Of a DNA stretch of 64,000 bases, positions 21,962 to 33,110 are shown one piece after another; the stretch's first letter is position 1, and each line of letters begins with the position of its first letter. The notes under the pieces are model-generated. The model was given only the letters and a program-made list of their open reading frames with translations. It was not told the DNA's origin and did no database searches. The DNA comes from Trichostrongylus colubriformis (lineage: Eukaryota > Nematoda > Chromadorea > Rhabditida > Trichostrongylidae): the NCBI GenBank assembly GCA_963978905.1, contig OZ022257.1, positions 32,943,685 to 33,007,684 on the forward strand, in the 5' to 3' direction. The position numbers and the translations under genes were made by a program.

Positions 21962-22205
21962 GCTGACACTTAGTGCGACGTCAGCAGCTCACAGAATGGT
22001 TTGTGTGTGCAAAGTAGGTGCTTGTATAAGTGGGAGGTAGTATCACAACGGCTATTTAACCTTGGATTGACATTTTGACATCCATCAGTTTCTCCATACT
22101 TCGAGCAGTTGCTTTGCTGTACCACAATCATTCGGTTGCGGACGGATAGACAAACAGGCCGACAAACCGGCAGACAATCAGAAGAAAAATCGACACATGT
22201 GGTAT
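21962..22205 (+). repeat. Dispersed repeat C, copy 1
   Basis: Shares with 37976-38165, 52430-52560 and 53206-53475 the blocks GCTGACACTTAGTGCGACGTCAGC-like text, GCAAAGTAGGTGCTTGTATA, AGTGGGAGGTAGTATCAC, CATCCATCAGTTTCTCC, GCAGTTGCTTTGCT and TTGCGGACGGATAGACAAAC. About 240-270 bp. No coding content; element class unknown. Confidence 0.75.
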
Positions 22206-23256
22206 GTGGTGTATCATTACTCAAATATTCTAGGCAGTGAACAAGGAAGGAGTGCAGGTTCTTAAGTATTGAAAAGTAGCGCACAACACTTTACCCGTTT
22301 CGCCTTTCAAATTCTGTATGCCTGCGGGCATAATGATACATTCACCTCTAATTCGTCCATGAAACCTCGCAGAAAAATGTTTCTGGAAATTTCTCCGAGT
22401 ATAGAATTTGGCAAATATGGAAGTGAATTCGCATATCTGCTTGAAATCGCGAGACAAATTTATTTTTATTTTTTTGGAATTGAAGCTTTCGCGATGATGC
22501 AAAATTATGACGATGCGAAATTATACAGCCACTGGGCAAATTGGAGTATTCAACAAATCAAAACAAACACAAAGGTCAATAATCTGATCCCTCATTAAGC
22601 GATTGGCCCATCATTTCTTCGAGTAACCTTGAAACTGCTGTTGCCTGACTTGATACAAAGTTAATAAATGAGATCTTGTCAATTTATGCCATGATTCAAT
22701 GAGTTGTTAAATCTATCCAGCTCTTTCAAAATAGCCCATTTCCAGCATAGATCCTCTGCATCATCATGTGCCACACGCTCTGTGTCCGATAAAGATTGGG
22801 ATTGCCGCCAGCCACGTTAAGGGTTTTTATGGTGACTGCTTTACTACTTCGAGTGCTCCAGTTTACATGAATTTGCTCATCAACTTGCATGAAAATATGA
22901 TTTTGGTGTTATATGACACGCATAGCAAGAGAAGACCACGATGGGTGGCAAATTGGTAATCCGACAAGTCATATCTTCAGGGGACAGAACAAAAATTCAG
23001 TGCTCCCCTTGAGCATCATAAACTTCTTTCAATCATGTTTTTCTTTGGAAAGTGTAGTCCGTTCATCGTACGATGTTTGGTGGCCGTTGAGACCATAGTA
23101 TTAGAGCTCCTTCCACCAGAAAGACCTCAAAAAATTTCAAACAGAAGACCTTGAACGTTCGTTCTAAACGAATCAGGCCTCCTACTCCCTCCTGATTGGC
23201 TCCATCTCATGAAGAAATAAGCCCAGCTTTCGCGAGCATTCTCCACTTATGAACAA
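22206..23256. other. No feature recognised
   Basis: Open frames of up to 109 codons (for example 22269-22598) show no motif and no splice support. Nothing else is identified. Confidence 0.4.
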
Positions 23257-23268
23257 CCAGTTGGCGGG

Positions 23269-24825
23269 CAGGGTCAAGCCTCCGTTGAGGAATCCTCAAC
23301 AGGGGGGTCGTATTTGGTCTGCTAGGAGGGGGAGGGGGTCGTAATTGTTGAGGTAGGCAGTGATCAGCAGAATTTTTCAGGCTTAGGGTCTAAAGTGTAA
23401 GGGGAGAAGTGATTAAATTGACTGAATGGGTTCGAACCCAAAACTGGTTTAACTTAATAACCATCGAAACCTCATGCATGGCGCAATCCACAACGAAACC
23501 GGCCAGTACCAATAACTCTTTCGTTGGTCCGCTGACATCGAAACCACGTACGGAGACACCTCCGAAATTCACCAAATAACCGTGGAAAGTGATATCTATC
23601 AGCGGGTACCACCGTGGATGGACACTCCAGAAACAATGGGATGAAAGCGGAAAATTAGCTGATACGGACTTCTTCCATATCTTACTACGATTGGAAGTAC
23701 GTAATCTGGTGTTAGCGGCCACTATGCGGACCGAAAAAACGTTTGTATTCATTGAGAATGTGGATGGAATCCTGATGCATGGCGCATCCCACAGAGAAGC
23801 TGACCGACGCTTCTCGCCTTTCCACTAGGCCTCCGAGAGCGAATGATGCATACTGGAAAAATTTCAGTAACAATGAATCGATTTTTGGGAAGATTCGTGG
23901 AAAGATCTTGCAGTTCGACGAAAAAAAGCTTTCCTCAACTGGCTTTTTGAAATTTTCTTGCTTCGTTTCGAAGATATGGCATAGCTCAGGTGGTCGTTCG
24001 AAAGCGAGAACCTAGCAGACCATGCTTCACCAAAACGAACTCATATGGTTAAGCTTAAAGGAAGTTATGGCCATTTCCGTGAAACACTTCAAAATCTTCT
24101 TCATCTAATCCTCATGTGGCTTCCCTCCAAATAACTTCCTTCGTTTTGAAGATATGGCATAGCTAAGGTAGTCATTTGAAAGCGACAACCCAGCCAATCC
24201 AGCCTCACCAAAACGAACTCATATGGTTGAGTTTGAAGGAGGTTATGGCCATTTCCGTGGAACACTTCGAAATTTTCCTCAACTAATCCTCAACTGGAAT
24301 TCCACATCGAGAACTAAGCAACCATTGAGGAAAGCAAGCGGCCAATAGATAGGTCTAAGGAAGTTATTAGGAAAACAGTTTACAGCTGTTTGAAAGATGG
24401 GCTCTAGGTAAAGTTTGAAGTGTTTTAATAATGTCGGAATTTAGTATGGGGAAGATACCGCGCTCCTTCGATCGCCGCGTGCAGCCGTCGCCTGACATGA
24501 GATTCTGAACTTCTGTAGATGTGTAGGGTATTCTGGATTATTATTTGTAATTGTTCGATTATGAGATAGAAGCGTGATACGATCTGTAATTTAGGATTCA
24601 TAGTTTATATACTGGTGTATATTATTGGGAATTCCACCTGTACCACATATTTTTCGGGTTTTTGCGTCCGATTAGTTGTATATTGGTGATTAGTATTCAA
24701 AAAATCAAAAAATGCTAATTTGATGGGTTCTGTGCAAAAAGAGGGGGAGGGGTCGTATTGGGGCCCCCTTTTCGGTGGGGGGTCGTATTTTTTGAAAATT
24801 TTCCTCAACTGGACGCTTGACCCTG
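23269..24825 (+). mobile_element. hAT-like non-autonomous element, copy 1
   Basis: 1557 bp with inverted ends CAGGGTCAAGCCTCCGTTGA (23269) and, on the minus strand from 24825, CAGGGTCAAGCGTCCAGTTG. TTGGCGGG is duplicated exactly at 23261-23268 and 24826-24833. An 8-bp duplication and CAGGG-type ends fit the hAT group. Just inside the ends are G-run blocks (GGGGGGTCGTATTTGG, GGTCGTATTGGGGCCCC). The centre has two diverged direct copies of ~175 bp (23958-24130, 24145-24300) with GAAGATATGGCATAGCT and AACGAACTCATATGGTT. It landed in a Helitron 3'-end-like sequence (CCAG|TTGGCGGG|CCCACACTACTGCGCGC). A second copy lies at 58627-60596. Confidence 0.85.
23589..23828 (+). CDS. Small open frame shared by both hAT-like copies
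   Basis: An ~80-codon frame beginning ISISGYHRGWTLQKQWDES, then DFFHILLRLEVRNLVLAA, TFVFIENVDGI, ending FSPFH and a stop. The copy at 60040-60300 (minus) keeps the frame and stops at the same place with about 15 substitutions and no indels. That is unusual for dead DNA of this age, but no family is recognised and a start codon is not clear. It may be a remnant of the element's own gene or a captured exon. Confidence 0.3.
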   Translation: MISISGYHRGWTLQKQWDESGKLADTDFFHILLRLEVRNLVLAATMRTEKTFVFIENVDGILMHGASHREADRRFSPFH

Positions 24826-24833
24826 TTGGCGGG

Positions 24834-25442
24834 CCCACACTACTGCGCGCTATTAACCCATTCGACACCATGCAGCCCATATGTGGGCTGCAGTTTGTCG
24901 GCCGCATGGGACCAAGTAGCCCACATGTGGGCTGCAGTAATCAAATAGTTTTTTCTTTTTAGTTGCGTTTATTGAACAAGTTTTGTTCATTACATGTTGA
25001 GCTGGGCTAAATGAATAAGCCTTCGTTGTGGGTCACAAAGATATATTGTTCTTGCAACATTTTCAAAGGAATACAGCTAACACAGAAAATACTTCTCAAA
25101 GTTGGTGATGATTATCTCGTTTTACAAATAGGCTTACAAAAAGTTTTCCTACGAAGCTCTAGCAGGTAATAAACTTCACATAACCCCGTATAACCATTAC
25201 ATATCCAACGTGCAAAGGTCCGCCCAGAGCTGGCCTATGGCTCTAGTAATTGTGAAGACGCGGCAAGTTCACAGGTCCCATCTAGTAACAAATCCCCAAA
25301 AACTCTCGACTTCTGTCATCTCCTGGAAAGCTGCTCCTCTGTTTTCGGCCTTCTGCTTCCCATATCAATTTGCTTCCTTGACAATGCGATCCAACATATC
25401 CGTATTGAGAGAGAGATTGTTAAAACCCACAGGCTCACTGCA
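24834..25442. other. Unrecognised; short palindromes at 24868-24940
   Basis: Starts with CCCACACTACTGCGCGC, a Helitron 3'-end fragment. The palindromes GCAGCCCATATGTGGGCTGC (near 24871) and AGCCCACATGTGGGCT (near 24918) follow within 60 bp. A diverged copy, AGCCCATATTTGAGCTGCAG, is near 25913. No gene is supported. Confidence 0.45.
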
Positions 25443-25666
25443 ATTGACACATGAGTAGCAGGTCCATACACTCCAGTGAAAATCCATCGGTCGTGAATGG
25501 TAGCAGTATCGGACCAGGTGTTTCCCATTCCTCCATCATTTTCGTTTTTGTAATCAGTGAGAAGCGCTTCATCAGCGGACTCATCCTGTTTTATTGCGGT
25601 CCCTTCGTGCAATTCGATAAGAAAGTGATAGAAATCATCATTCAGATGTTTTTCACAAGATTCCAT
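25443..25666 (-). CDS. Candidate first exon, unknown protein
   Basis: On the minus strand an ATG at 25666 opens MESCEKHLNDDFYHFLIELH, then acidic polar text (KQDESADEALLTDYKNENDG), then DRWIFTGVYGPATHVSIA, and meets a donor GTGAGC near 25442. Thirteen bases before the ATG lies GCTTTCTTCAG, a good splice acceptor at the distance expected for spliced-leader addition in nematodes. The amino acid mix looks like a real soluble protein. The family is not recognised and the next exon was not found. Confidence 0.35.
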
Positions 25667-25949
25667 TGTGCTTGTTCACTGAAGAAAGCTAAATGCGTAC
25701 TCTGATCGATCAGGAATCCAGATTCTGCATCTCTACCCATCCTACCAAACTACAAATGGATCAGGGAGATCGGACAGGATGCAGACAGAAGCAGAAAGTG
25801 CGCGAGATCTCAACATGGTTCAAGATTTTGTAATTCATGGATTTTTGCTTCCCGCCCGCGTTTCCTGCAAAAATACGAGTACTTCCAAAAAATCGGCCAT
25901 AACAGTCCACGTAGCCCATATTTGAGCTGCAGTCGCGACGCTCCATCGG

Positions 25950-26855
25950 GCGGGGCGGTCCCTGGCGATGTTTGCAAAATGAGATTGATCGACACGGCTA
26001 TAGTTGTCTATGTTATTGGATGAAAATTTCCTTTGCTCTGGTTTCAGCAGACCTATTGAACCGGAAAAAAAGCAGAGAAGATGGCATGATAAAAAAAGCA
26101 TTTTGGTATTAATGTAGTTCAGCCGCTTCGCATCGAACTCATTTTGCACGCCATCGACATGAATCGAGCGCAGTGGTGTGAGCCAGCCAACCGATTGAGG
26201 TCATCATTGGGAGTTCGGATAGTTTAGAGATCGATATTTTTGTATTCGATTGCATCTATCGGTAACAAATGTTCACTTGCTGGGCATCTAATTCTTACAC
26301 TTTGATGGTAGATTCATATTCCGCGTATCGATGTTTATCGTTTTTGTAAGCAAGCTTCACTATTTGGAATTTTACACAGCAGTAGCAGTCGATACCCAGT
26401 GTTGCTGACAGTACCGCTTACAAAATGATTCCGGGTCAATCGCTTGCTTTGCTACCACAAATATAGGTTGTATCATCATTATCAATGTAGATCGCAGTAT
26501 CATGAGAAATGCACCATTTTTTGGAACGCTAGGAAATTCAGCGGTCGATACATCGGCCAGTGATATCAGAACATAAACAAAATATATTCACCCAAAGGCA
26601 ATGAGCATCAGACGCTTTTACTGAAGCGGTCGTATAGTAGAGGTAGCGATGTAAAAAATTTCATCCCATCCAATTCCTAGCGGTTCTTATCAGCCACTGT
26701 AAGCCGTTATCAGTTTTAGTGAGGCCCTGTAGCCAACAATATCATTGAGGTCCCCGTACCCTGTAATACCTGCGAATGTTAACATTCCACTGTTAGCCGC
26801 AAATGCGAACCGACCTTGGTGACATTTCCCTTCTCACGCTCCTAATCGGATCTTA
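25950..26855 (-). mobile_element. Helitron-like element, 3' part, interrupted
   Basis: Reverse orientation. A damaged twin 3' module (25950-26194; TGCAAAATGAGATTGATCGA against TCGAACTCATTTTGCACGCC) joins the body (26195-26690, GAGGTCATCATTGGGAGTTC) and then a minisatellite unit (26690-26855). It stops at 26855 because another Helitron begins at 26856, inside the unit at ..GGATCTTA|TC. The 5' half is therefore not adjacent and was not found beyond 27765. Confidence 0.65.
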
Positions 26856-27765
26856 TCCTGCTTTATATAATCGGCGTGTGTCTGTTGGTGTGTGTGTGTG
26901 TGTCTGTTTGACCGGAAATTCACATCTCGCGTCGCAGCAAAGATAAGATCCTGAATTTTAGATATGATATAGGGGGTGGTAAGGGGATCCCAGCGGTGGT
27001 GGACCGAAAGTGATAGCAGCCGATAAAGGCTGATAAGGAGTCTCGAAAGGCTCATGTCACCAGATCCGTTTCGCCTTTCGGGTCGATTCTAAAGCGCCCT
27101 TACTCAGAGGTGTTTTGAAGGGTGGGACGGGCACATTAAGAGTGGGTGATTCGAATTGATAGCGCTTGATAAGATACGATAAGGAGCGGCAAAAGGCGGA
27201 TGTCGTCGAATTCGTGCCACCTTTTGGGTTGATCCTGGAGTGCCGAAACTCATAGGCTTTTGAGAGGTGGGCCGGGCACATCAACGGTGGGTGATCCAAA
27301 CTGATAACGGTAGATAAGATTCGATAAGGAGCGTCAAAATGCGAATGTCGCCAAATTCGTTCTCTCACTCAGGTTGATCCTAGAGCGCCGACACTCAGCC
27401 GACACTCATAGGCGTTTTGAGGGTTGGGTCGGGCACATCAACGGTGGGTGATCCAAACTGATAACGGTTGATTCGATAAGGAACGTCGAAAGGCTAATGT
27501 TGCCAAATCCGTTTCGTTCTTCCGGCTAACAGAGGAATGTTCACACTCGGAAGTATTACAGGGTACGGCGACATTAACGACGAATTTTCCAGACTGATAA
27601 CGGCTTACATGGAGTGATAAGAACCATAAGGAAATGGAGATGGGTAAAATCCAGTACACTGCTCACAGTACTACACGACTGCTATAGTAAATGCGTCTGA
27701 TGCCCAGTACCATTGAGTGAACATATTTTGTTTATGTTCTGATATCTGCTGCCGATGTATGCTAC
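26856..27765 (+). mobile_element. Helitron-like element inserted in another Helitron
   Basis: 5' end TCCTGCTTTATATAATCGGC at 26856 after A. The GT tract, the CTCGCGTCGCAGCAAAGAT block and about four minisatellite units (27010-27520) follow, then the body start (27590-27765, GTGAACATATTTTGTTTATG). It ends abruptly near 27765, after GCTGCCGATGTATG, without a 3' terminus, so it is 3' truncated. Confidence 0.65.
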
Positions 27766-27984
27766 ACGTTATATTTTGAGAGTTTTTATTATATTGCTAT
27801 GGAAGTTTTAGAGCAATTTATGAGCAGCTGTATCATTGTGCACAGCAGTGCACTCTACATCATTTTAGAGATACCGGGAAGGGATCTTTTCGTTCAGTTT
27901 GCAGCAATTGCACACACTACGGCTTTCCAGATAGTTGAGGGTGCTATTGCAATGAGGGGGGGGGGATCCCACTGCTGGACCCTA

Positions 27985-28145
27985 TTTTTACCTAGTCGGG
28001 GAAAGGAGCCTATTCCTTCCTCCTTTGAAGCTTAGGCAAAAGTATACGCCTGAATGAGCAGATTTACCCCTCACGGATCTTTCTAGGCTGCTCAGATAAG
28101 CAACCTTTAATGAGATGCCCTCCCCCTCATTGCGAAAGCACCACG
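27985..28145 (+). repeat. Dispersed repeat D, copy 1
   Basis: About 160 bp shared in direct orientation with 30028-30200. Blocks are CCTATTTTTACCTAG, CAAAAGTATACGCCTGAATG, AGCAGATT and AGATAAGCAAC, ending in CCCTCATTGCGAAAGCA. No coding content. Confidence 0.75.
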
Positions 28146-28524
28146 TCGAGTGTGAATTCGCTGGATTTTTTTGATCATGAACACCTTTTTCACTCTTTCG
28201 TTTTCATGACTTCCTGTCTCTCTGATGGTTGTCTATCTGTTTGTATGATAAGCCTGCAGCTTGTTCTTCGACAACCTAACCGTAGTGAACATTTATATTT
28301 CTAGCAGTAGAAACAACTGTACAAGCGTAAGACAATAAAAGAAAGTCGAATCAGAATTTGGGAGAACCCACCACGCATAAGCTTCCAATTCACCAAAGTG
28401 AGGTTGAAATTGCATATGCATAAATTTGATAGGATTATCTACACTGATTGTACAGCAAACATTCACCGGCAATGAAAGGCAATGGTAGGGTAATTCCTGG
28501 TGTATGCTGGGAAACACGACTTTT

Positions 28525-28775
28525 GACCACGGGAACGAGTTCGGGTCACGGCACGCGACGACGCTTCACGAATTGTCCGAGTTGCGGCGTGTCCTTCGCC
28601 GTCAGGGCTCTCCCAGATATGCCTGAACCTATTTAGGGAAGGAGCATTGGCAGCCTGCTTTCAATTGCCCTTATCTTCACCCGATTGCAATCCCCCGCGC
28701 GCGGATGGACGTGGCCACCACGTGAGTTAGTGACCTAGCTAACCGTGTGTGCTGACCGTCACCCGTGATTCGACT
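28525..28775 (+). repeat. Dispersed repeat E, copy 1
   Basis: Shares with 42945-43205: CGACGCTTCACGAATTGTCC, GGGCTCTCCCAGAT, GGAGCATTGGCAGC, GCGCGCGGATGGACGTGGCC and GACCGTCACCCG. Only the central CTCTCCCAGAT..GGAGCTTTGGCAG part occurs at 6450-6500. GC-rich, with no open frame conserved. Might be part of an unrecognised element. Confidence 0.65.
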
Positions 28776-28777
28776 GA

Positions 28778-28825
28778 ATCATTTTCAAATCTTCAAAACT
28801 GGTGAAGATTTGAAAATGAAAATGA
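28778..28825. repeat. Short hairpin
   Basis: CATTTTCAAATCTTCA and its reverse complement TGAAGATTTGAAAATG are separated by 7 bases, immediately after repeat E. Extended pairing continues a few bases on each side. Confidence 0.8.
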
Positions 28826-28829
28826 TTTG

Positions 28830-30027
28830 AAACGCGAAAGCAGACACGTGAAGCCCCGCTAGCTTCCGACGATACGGCAGTAATAGGAAGCGATTAGTTG
28901 CCATTGACCTTGTGCGTCTGTGTGTCTGTAGGTTTGTCGTTATTTCTGCAAGTGAGTGGTTGTGATTAGGGAATGATAGAGCAAAATAGCCGCTTTGAGA
29001 CAGCGTTCAACTTTACGGAACTGCAGGATTTTTGGGAAACGATAAAGATACGTATAAACTGGGAGAACTGCGGAATTTGCGGAATTGTAACAGTGCAGAA
29101 TTGTGGGATTTGCGGGAAAGCGTCAGATACGTATCGATTTGCATGCTACGAAGACTCGAGAGGATTAGAGAATTGGAGGAACGGAATGTGCGGAATCATG
29201 GAAGGAAGGGATAGGGTACGTATCGATCGAGAGAAGTGCGGAATAGGCTTTTCGTGGGAATGCATTGTTGTGGAATTTGCAGAATCGTTGAATCTGCGTG
29301 AAAGATAGATGCTGATTCGAAGAACACTGCCATACTAGGGCCACGTTTTCAAACGAATACAGGATCATTCACGTGCTTTTCAACAAAGGAGCCACCAAGA
29401 GCTTGACCATTGTTTCTGACGCATTTAGGGAGTAGAAGTAGTATGATCTTTTTTCCATTAAACCTCTGTGAAAGCTTCTCGCCACGTGATGCGGACTAGT
29501 ATTACTCGCACCAAATAACAAGAGGGGATCATTCATCTTGCGTGTGAAGTGAAGCACAGTCGACAGCAATATGGAAGTACCAGATGTGAGCGGACTGGAG
29601 ATAATCGATTTCACGAAAAAAGGAGAGGTAAGATTTTGACAATGGAAATTGACAGTGGTGAGAAAATATTACGCGTGATTTGTAGGAAGGAACGCAGCAT
29701 CCGATTGAAATACGGCTCACGAATGGAAGGAAGGTACTCGTACACAAAGAAAATGGTTGGCTGTTCTGTAAATCCTTTCTTCGCTGTGCGACCACTTTGA
29801 AATTTAACAAATGTTCAGCTTACGAAAATTATTTCCAAGATGGTCGTTCCTTTGATGATGTAGGCGCAACGGCATGTTCGTTGCTTCAATTTGAATTCAA
29901 TTTCCAACTGCACAAAGACGGACTTCGTGTTAGTAACGTTACTGCTTCCTATTCAGCTTCTCTTGCGACATTACATACATTGAATTGGAAGTCAATTTAT
30001 TTCTCGGTGCTATCGCTCACCATTGAA
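28830..30027. other. No feature recognised
   Basis: An open frame at 28973-29308 is made of a loosely repeated phrase (GGAATTTGCGGAATTG, TGTGGGATTTGCGGGAA) that gives CGICG-like residues. This looks like a decayed simple repeat rather than a gene. Nothing else is supported. Confidence 0.4.
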
Positions 30028-30200
30028 CCCTACTTTTACCTAAGCCACGAAGATGACAGGTGCCCTCTCCTTCCTCCTTCAAGGCTCACGCAAAAGTATA
30101 CGCCTGAATGTGCAGATTGACTCCTCAAGAATCTCTTCAGGATGCTTAGATAAGCAACTTTTCATAAGTTGCCCCCCCCCATCATTGCGATAGCAGCTAT
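30028..30200 (+). repeat. Dispersed repeat D, copy 2
   Basis: Second copy of the repeat at 27985-28145. Matching phrases include CAAAAGTATACGCCTGAATG and AGATAAGCAACTTTT. It is followed by a run of nine C and CATCATTGCGATAGCAGC. Confidence 0.75.
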
Positions 30201-30543
30201 TTCTATATTCCTATATCAAATCGCTTACGACAAACTACTGCGCTAGCCACACGATGGTGTCAAAGTAGTGTTGGCGTGGTCGATACTGACCGATGAATAT
30301 GTATGAAATCCTTTGAAGGCGTTTCCCATACGCACAGAGTGCTTTAGCACCACTGTTATGTCAAAAACACGGGTCTATGGGAGCTGAGATGATTCCGTAG
30401 TTGCTCATTTTGTTGCTAGCGGAGTAGAATATGTATTCACATGGTGAACATATCCTTATAGGTAGCCACCATTATGCAAGTCTACGTATTCAAAACAGAT
30501 ACATAATGGGAGCCATCTTAGTCTCTCTATAGTTAAGACTAAG

Positions 30544-31290
30544 ATGGCGATCTGTACTTTCAACGCACGAACTTTTGCATCGGAAGTGAGCATAGAAGAT
30601 CTGATGATGCAAGCTAGGAAGATCAAGTACGACGTCGTCGGACTGACCGAGACGAGGAGGCATCGCCAGCTACACGCCGTTTGCGAGACTAAAGAAGAAA
30701 TGTTCCCTGGATTTTGAGACAGGGGAGGCGCTGGCGGTGTGGTGTGGGCGTTCTCGTCAACACGCACTTGGCCATGAAGATCGATTCGTACGAAAACCTG
30801 ACAACTCAAATCGGACGTTGCGATTGAAAAGATGTGGTTCAATTCCGGCTTTGAAGATTTCCATGGCCTAAGCACCAACATCAAGCTACGATGAGGATGA
30901 GCTCGAAGCATTATATGTAGAATTGGAGGAGTTCTTAAAGAAAGACCATACCTTCTTTAAGGTCGTCGTGGTCGACTTCAACGCTATGATCGGCTCCAGA
31001 AGAACGAACAATAAACTTCACATCGGGACTCGCGGAACGGGATAAAATGAGCAGGGTGGAGAGCTGTCTGAGTTCATCATGTCGATTAACTCCATACGTG
31101 GTAACTCACAGTTCTAGAAGCCCTCTCATCTACGATGGACCCATGAGTCACCCGCTGGATTCCATAATGAGATCGATCACGTTATCTTCAATCGAAGGTT
31201 TTGCTTTAGCGACGTCACTGTAGCTCCAAGTTCTACACGGAATCAGACCATCGACTCATCCGCGCCAGGTTCCTCTTTTCGATACGTGGA
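30544..31290 (+). pseudogene. RTE apurinic-like endonuclease domain, broken
   Basis: The domain nicks target DNA for target-primed reverse transcription. Starts MAICTFNARTFASE, with IKYDVVGLTETRRHR (the catalytic E block), GGVGVLVNTHLAMKIDSYE, KVVVVDFNAMIG near 30960 (usual GDFNA, here VDFNA), and ESDHRLI near 31245 (the SDH catalytic block). At least four frame changes and several stops lie between these blocks. Confidence 0.8.
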
Positions 31291-31629
31291 GAGAGAGAGC
31301 CGCCAAATCCAAGGAGTGAAGACCCAAGACAGTCATCAACTGGGAACACCTCGTTTCTCTCGCAGGTGTATGGAAATATTCCGTTATCGAAAACATCGAT
31401 GACGAATACAATCGCTCGTTAAGCATCTTCACGATTGTGCCAGGAGGGCAGAAAGTTTGAAAGTCATCAAGAGGCTTCTCTCTTCGAAAACTTTTGAGCT
31501 GATACGCCAACGTGGAGCCGCACGAGCCGCACACGACTACCAACTGACGTCCGAATTTGCGAAGCAATGCAGAGAGGTGATAAAAGAAATCTCAAGAAGA
31601 GAAGAGCAGTAGTACCCACCTCGTGAAAA

Positions 31630-33010
31630 ACCAGCAAGTCTGTGTTGTTGTTTAAGGAGAGAGATCCACACAACATTGGCAATTATCGTCCAATCCGTCT
31701 GCTATCCTGTCTGTAGTCTACAAGCTCTTCACTACTGCCATCTTGAAAAGGATTGACTGAACTTCAGACGAAGGAGCCATGCGAGCAAGCAGGGTTCCGG
31801 AGAGGGTTCAGTACAATCGATCACATCCACACAGTCACTGGGCCCATTGAAATGTTGCGAGAGTACAAGGTACCGTTGCGTCTCACATTAATCAATTTGA
31901 AGAAAGCCTCCGACTCTGTTGAGACAGAAGCGGTCATCAAAGTCCTGAGAAACCAGGGTGTACCTACGCAGTACATAAGGTTACTTCGTGAGCTCTACAG
32001 CAACTTCAAGACCAGGATCTCGCCAAAGAGGAGTCATCGTCGACGTGAAGAGAGGGGTAGGACAAGGCCAATCATATCGCCTGAACTTTTCAATGCCGCT
32101 CTTGAAAATGTCATGCGTCAACTGGAATGGGAAGGCATGGGAGTGAAGGTCGATGGTCGGCATATACACCATCTCTTTTTCGCTGACGACATCGTGCTTA
32201 ACACCGACAATCCAGCAAAGCGAAGCGAATGCTAGCCGATTTCGACTGCAAGTGTGGGAGGATTGGTCTGCAGCTGAACCTGACGAAGACGATGTTCCTG
32301 ATGCCCCATTCACGCTCAACCGGACGATTATCTCTGAATGCTTCAGCTATGTGTACCTAGGTCGGTAAGTCAATATGATGAACGACTTCATCATATTGAC
32401 TTCAATCATAGCACCAGAGTGGAAGGAGAAGGGCGCCTTGGGGAGCTTTCAAGAACATCGAGTGAGTAGTGAAGAAGACGAAGAACATCCGCGTTCGCGC
32501 CCATCTTTTTGATTCCGCAGTCCTTCGTGCCCTAGCATACGCCTCAGAGACTTGGATTTACGTAGGCAGGAAGACCATGAGGTCGGCGTCATTCAGTGCG
32601 CCATCTAAAGGACGATGCTCGGAGTATCCCGATACACGTAAATGCAGAGGGGAATCCGGAGTGCCGAACTCCGTCGTCGGTCTAGGATCAGGGACGGCAT
32701 CGTATTTGCCGAGGAATCGAAGATTGGATTGGCCGGACACGTCATGCGATATCGCGATGACCGTCGTACCACGGCGGTTACCGCCTGGATTCCTCGGAAC
32801 GTTAAAGGAACACCTGAGCGACCGCCAGCCCGATGGTCAGACTTTTTCATGAAAGCCTTGCGCGAAGGACATGAGATGCTCCACGTTTCTGGAGTCAGAA
32901 GGTTTCCCTGGACCGCTTTCGCTTGCGACAGGGCGAACGAAGACGTTGCTAGCGCCTGCTCGAGACTCTCGATGAGCAACGGGACAACAGGTGGTGCAGG
33001 TGATGTATAT
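31630..33010 (+). pseudogene. RTE reverse transcriptase and C-terminal domain, broken
   Basis: Blocks in order: NIGNYRPI-type text near 31675, CEQAGFRRGFSTIDHIHTVT (31780-31840), motif A LINLKKASDSVETEAV (31890-31925; the usual FIDLKKAFDS has its catalytic D replaced by N), GVPTQYIRLLRELYSNF, motif B lost near 32040, and motif C HHLFFADDIVL near 32170. After 32400 come RVRAHLFDSAVLRALAYASE and the end SKIGLAGHVMRYRDDRRTTA with RPPARWSDFF. Several frameshifts and the motif A change make it inactive. Confidence 0.85.
32369..32400. repeat. Perfect short palindrome inside RT gene
   Basis: GTCAATATGATGAA, spacer CGAC, then TTCATCATATTGAC. Related RTE genes encode only the left arm here (INMMND). 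The right arm is an added inverted copy, which looks like a local snap-back copying error. Confidence 0.85.
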
Positions 33011-33110
33011 GGAAACAGGGATTGAATTGCTCGCCTGTCAAGCATTTGATGATGGCCGTCGCACTGATGTGTGGGTGGAATTTTATCATTCTCCTTAATA
33101 CGGCTGTCGG

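Larger units (their letters stand above)
30512..33010 (+). mobile_element. RTE-like non-LTR retrotransposon, decayed
   Basis: An RTE-type LINE of the kind abundant in hookworms. It keeps the order endonuclease (30544-31290), linker (31300-31610), reverse transcriptase (31630-32370) and C-terminal domain (32400-33010). A block between linker and reverse transcriptase is missing, so it is shorter than the ~3 kb expected. Just before the start codon GCCATCTTAGTC and GACTAAGATGGC form a 12-bp inverted pair (30512-30523, 30537-30548). A Helitron fragment follows at 33111. Confidence 0.85.

Noticed and set aside
22269..22598. 109-codon plus-strand frame
   Set aside because: No motif, no splice sites, and a comparable frame exists on the opposite strand.
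28973..29308. 111-codon frame with cysteine-glycine pattern (CGICG)
   Set aside because: The pattern comes from a loosely repeated 13-16 bp phrase (GGAATTTGCGG), which suggests a decayed simple repeat, not a metal-binding protein.
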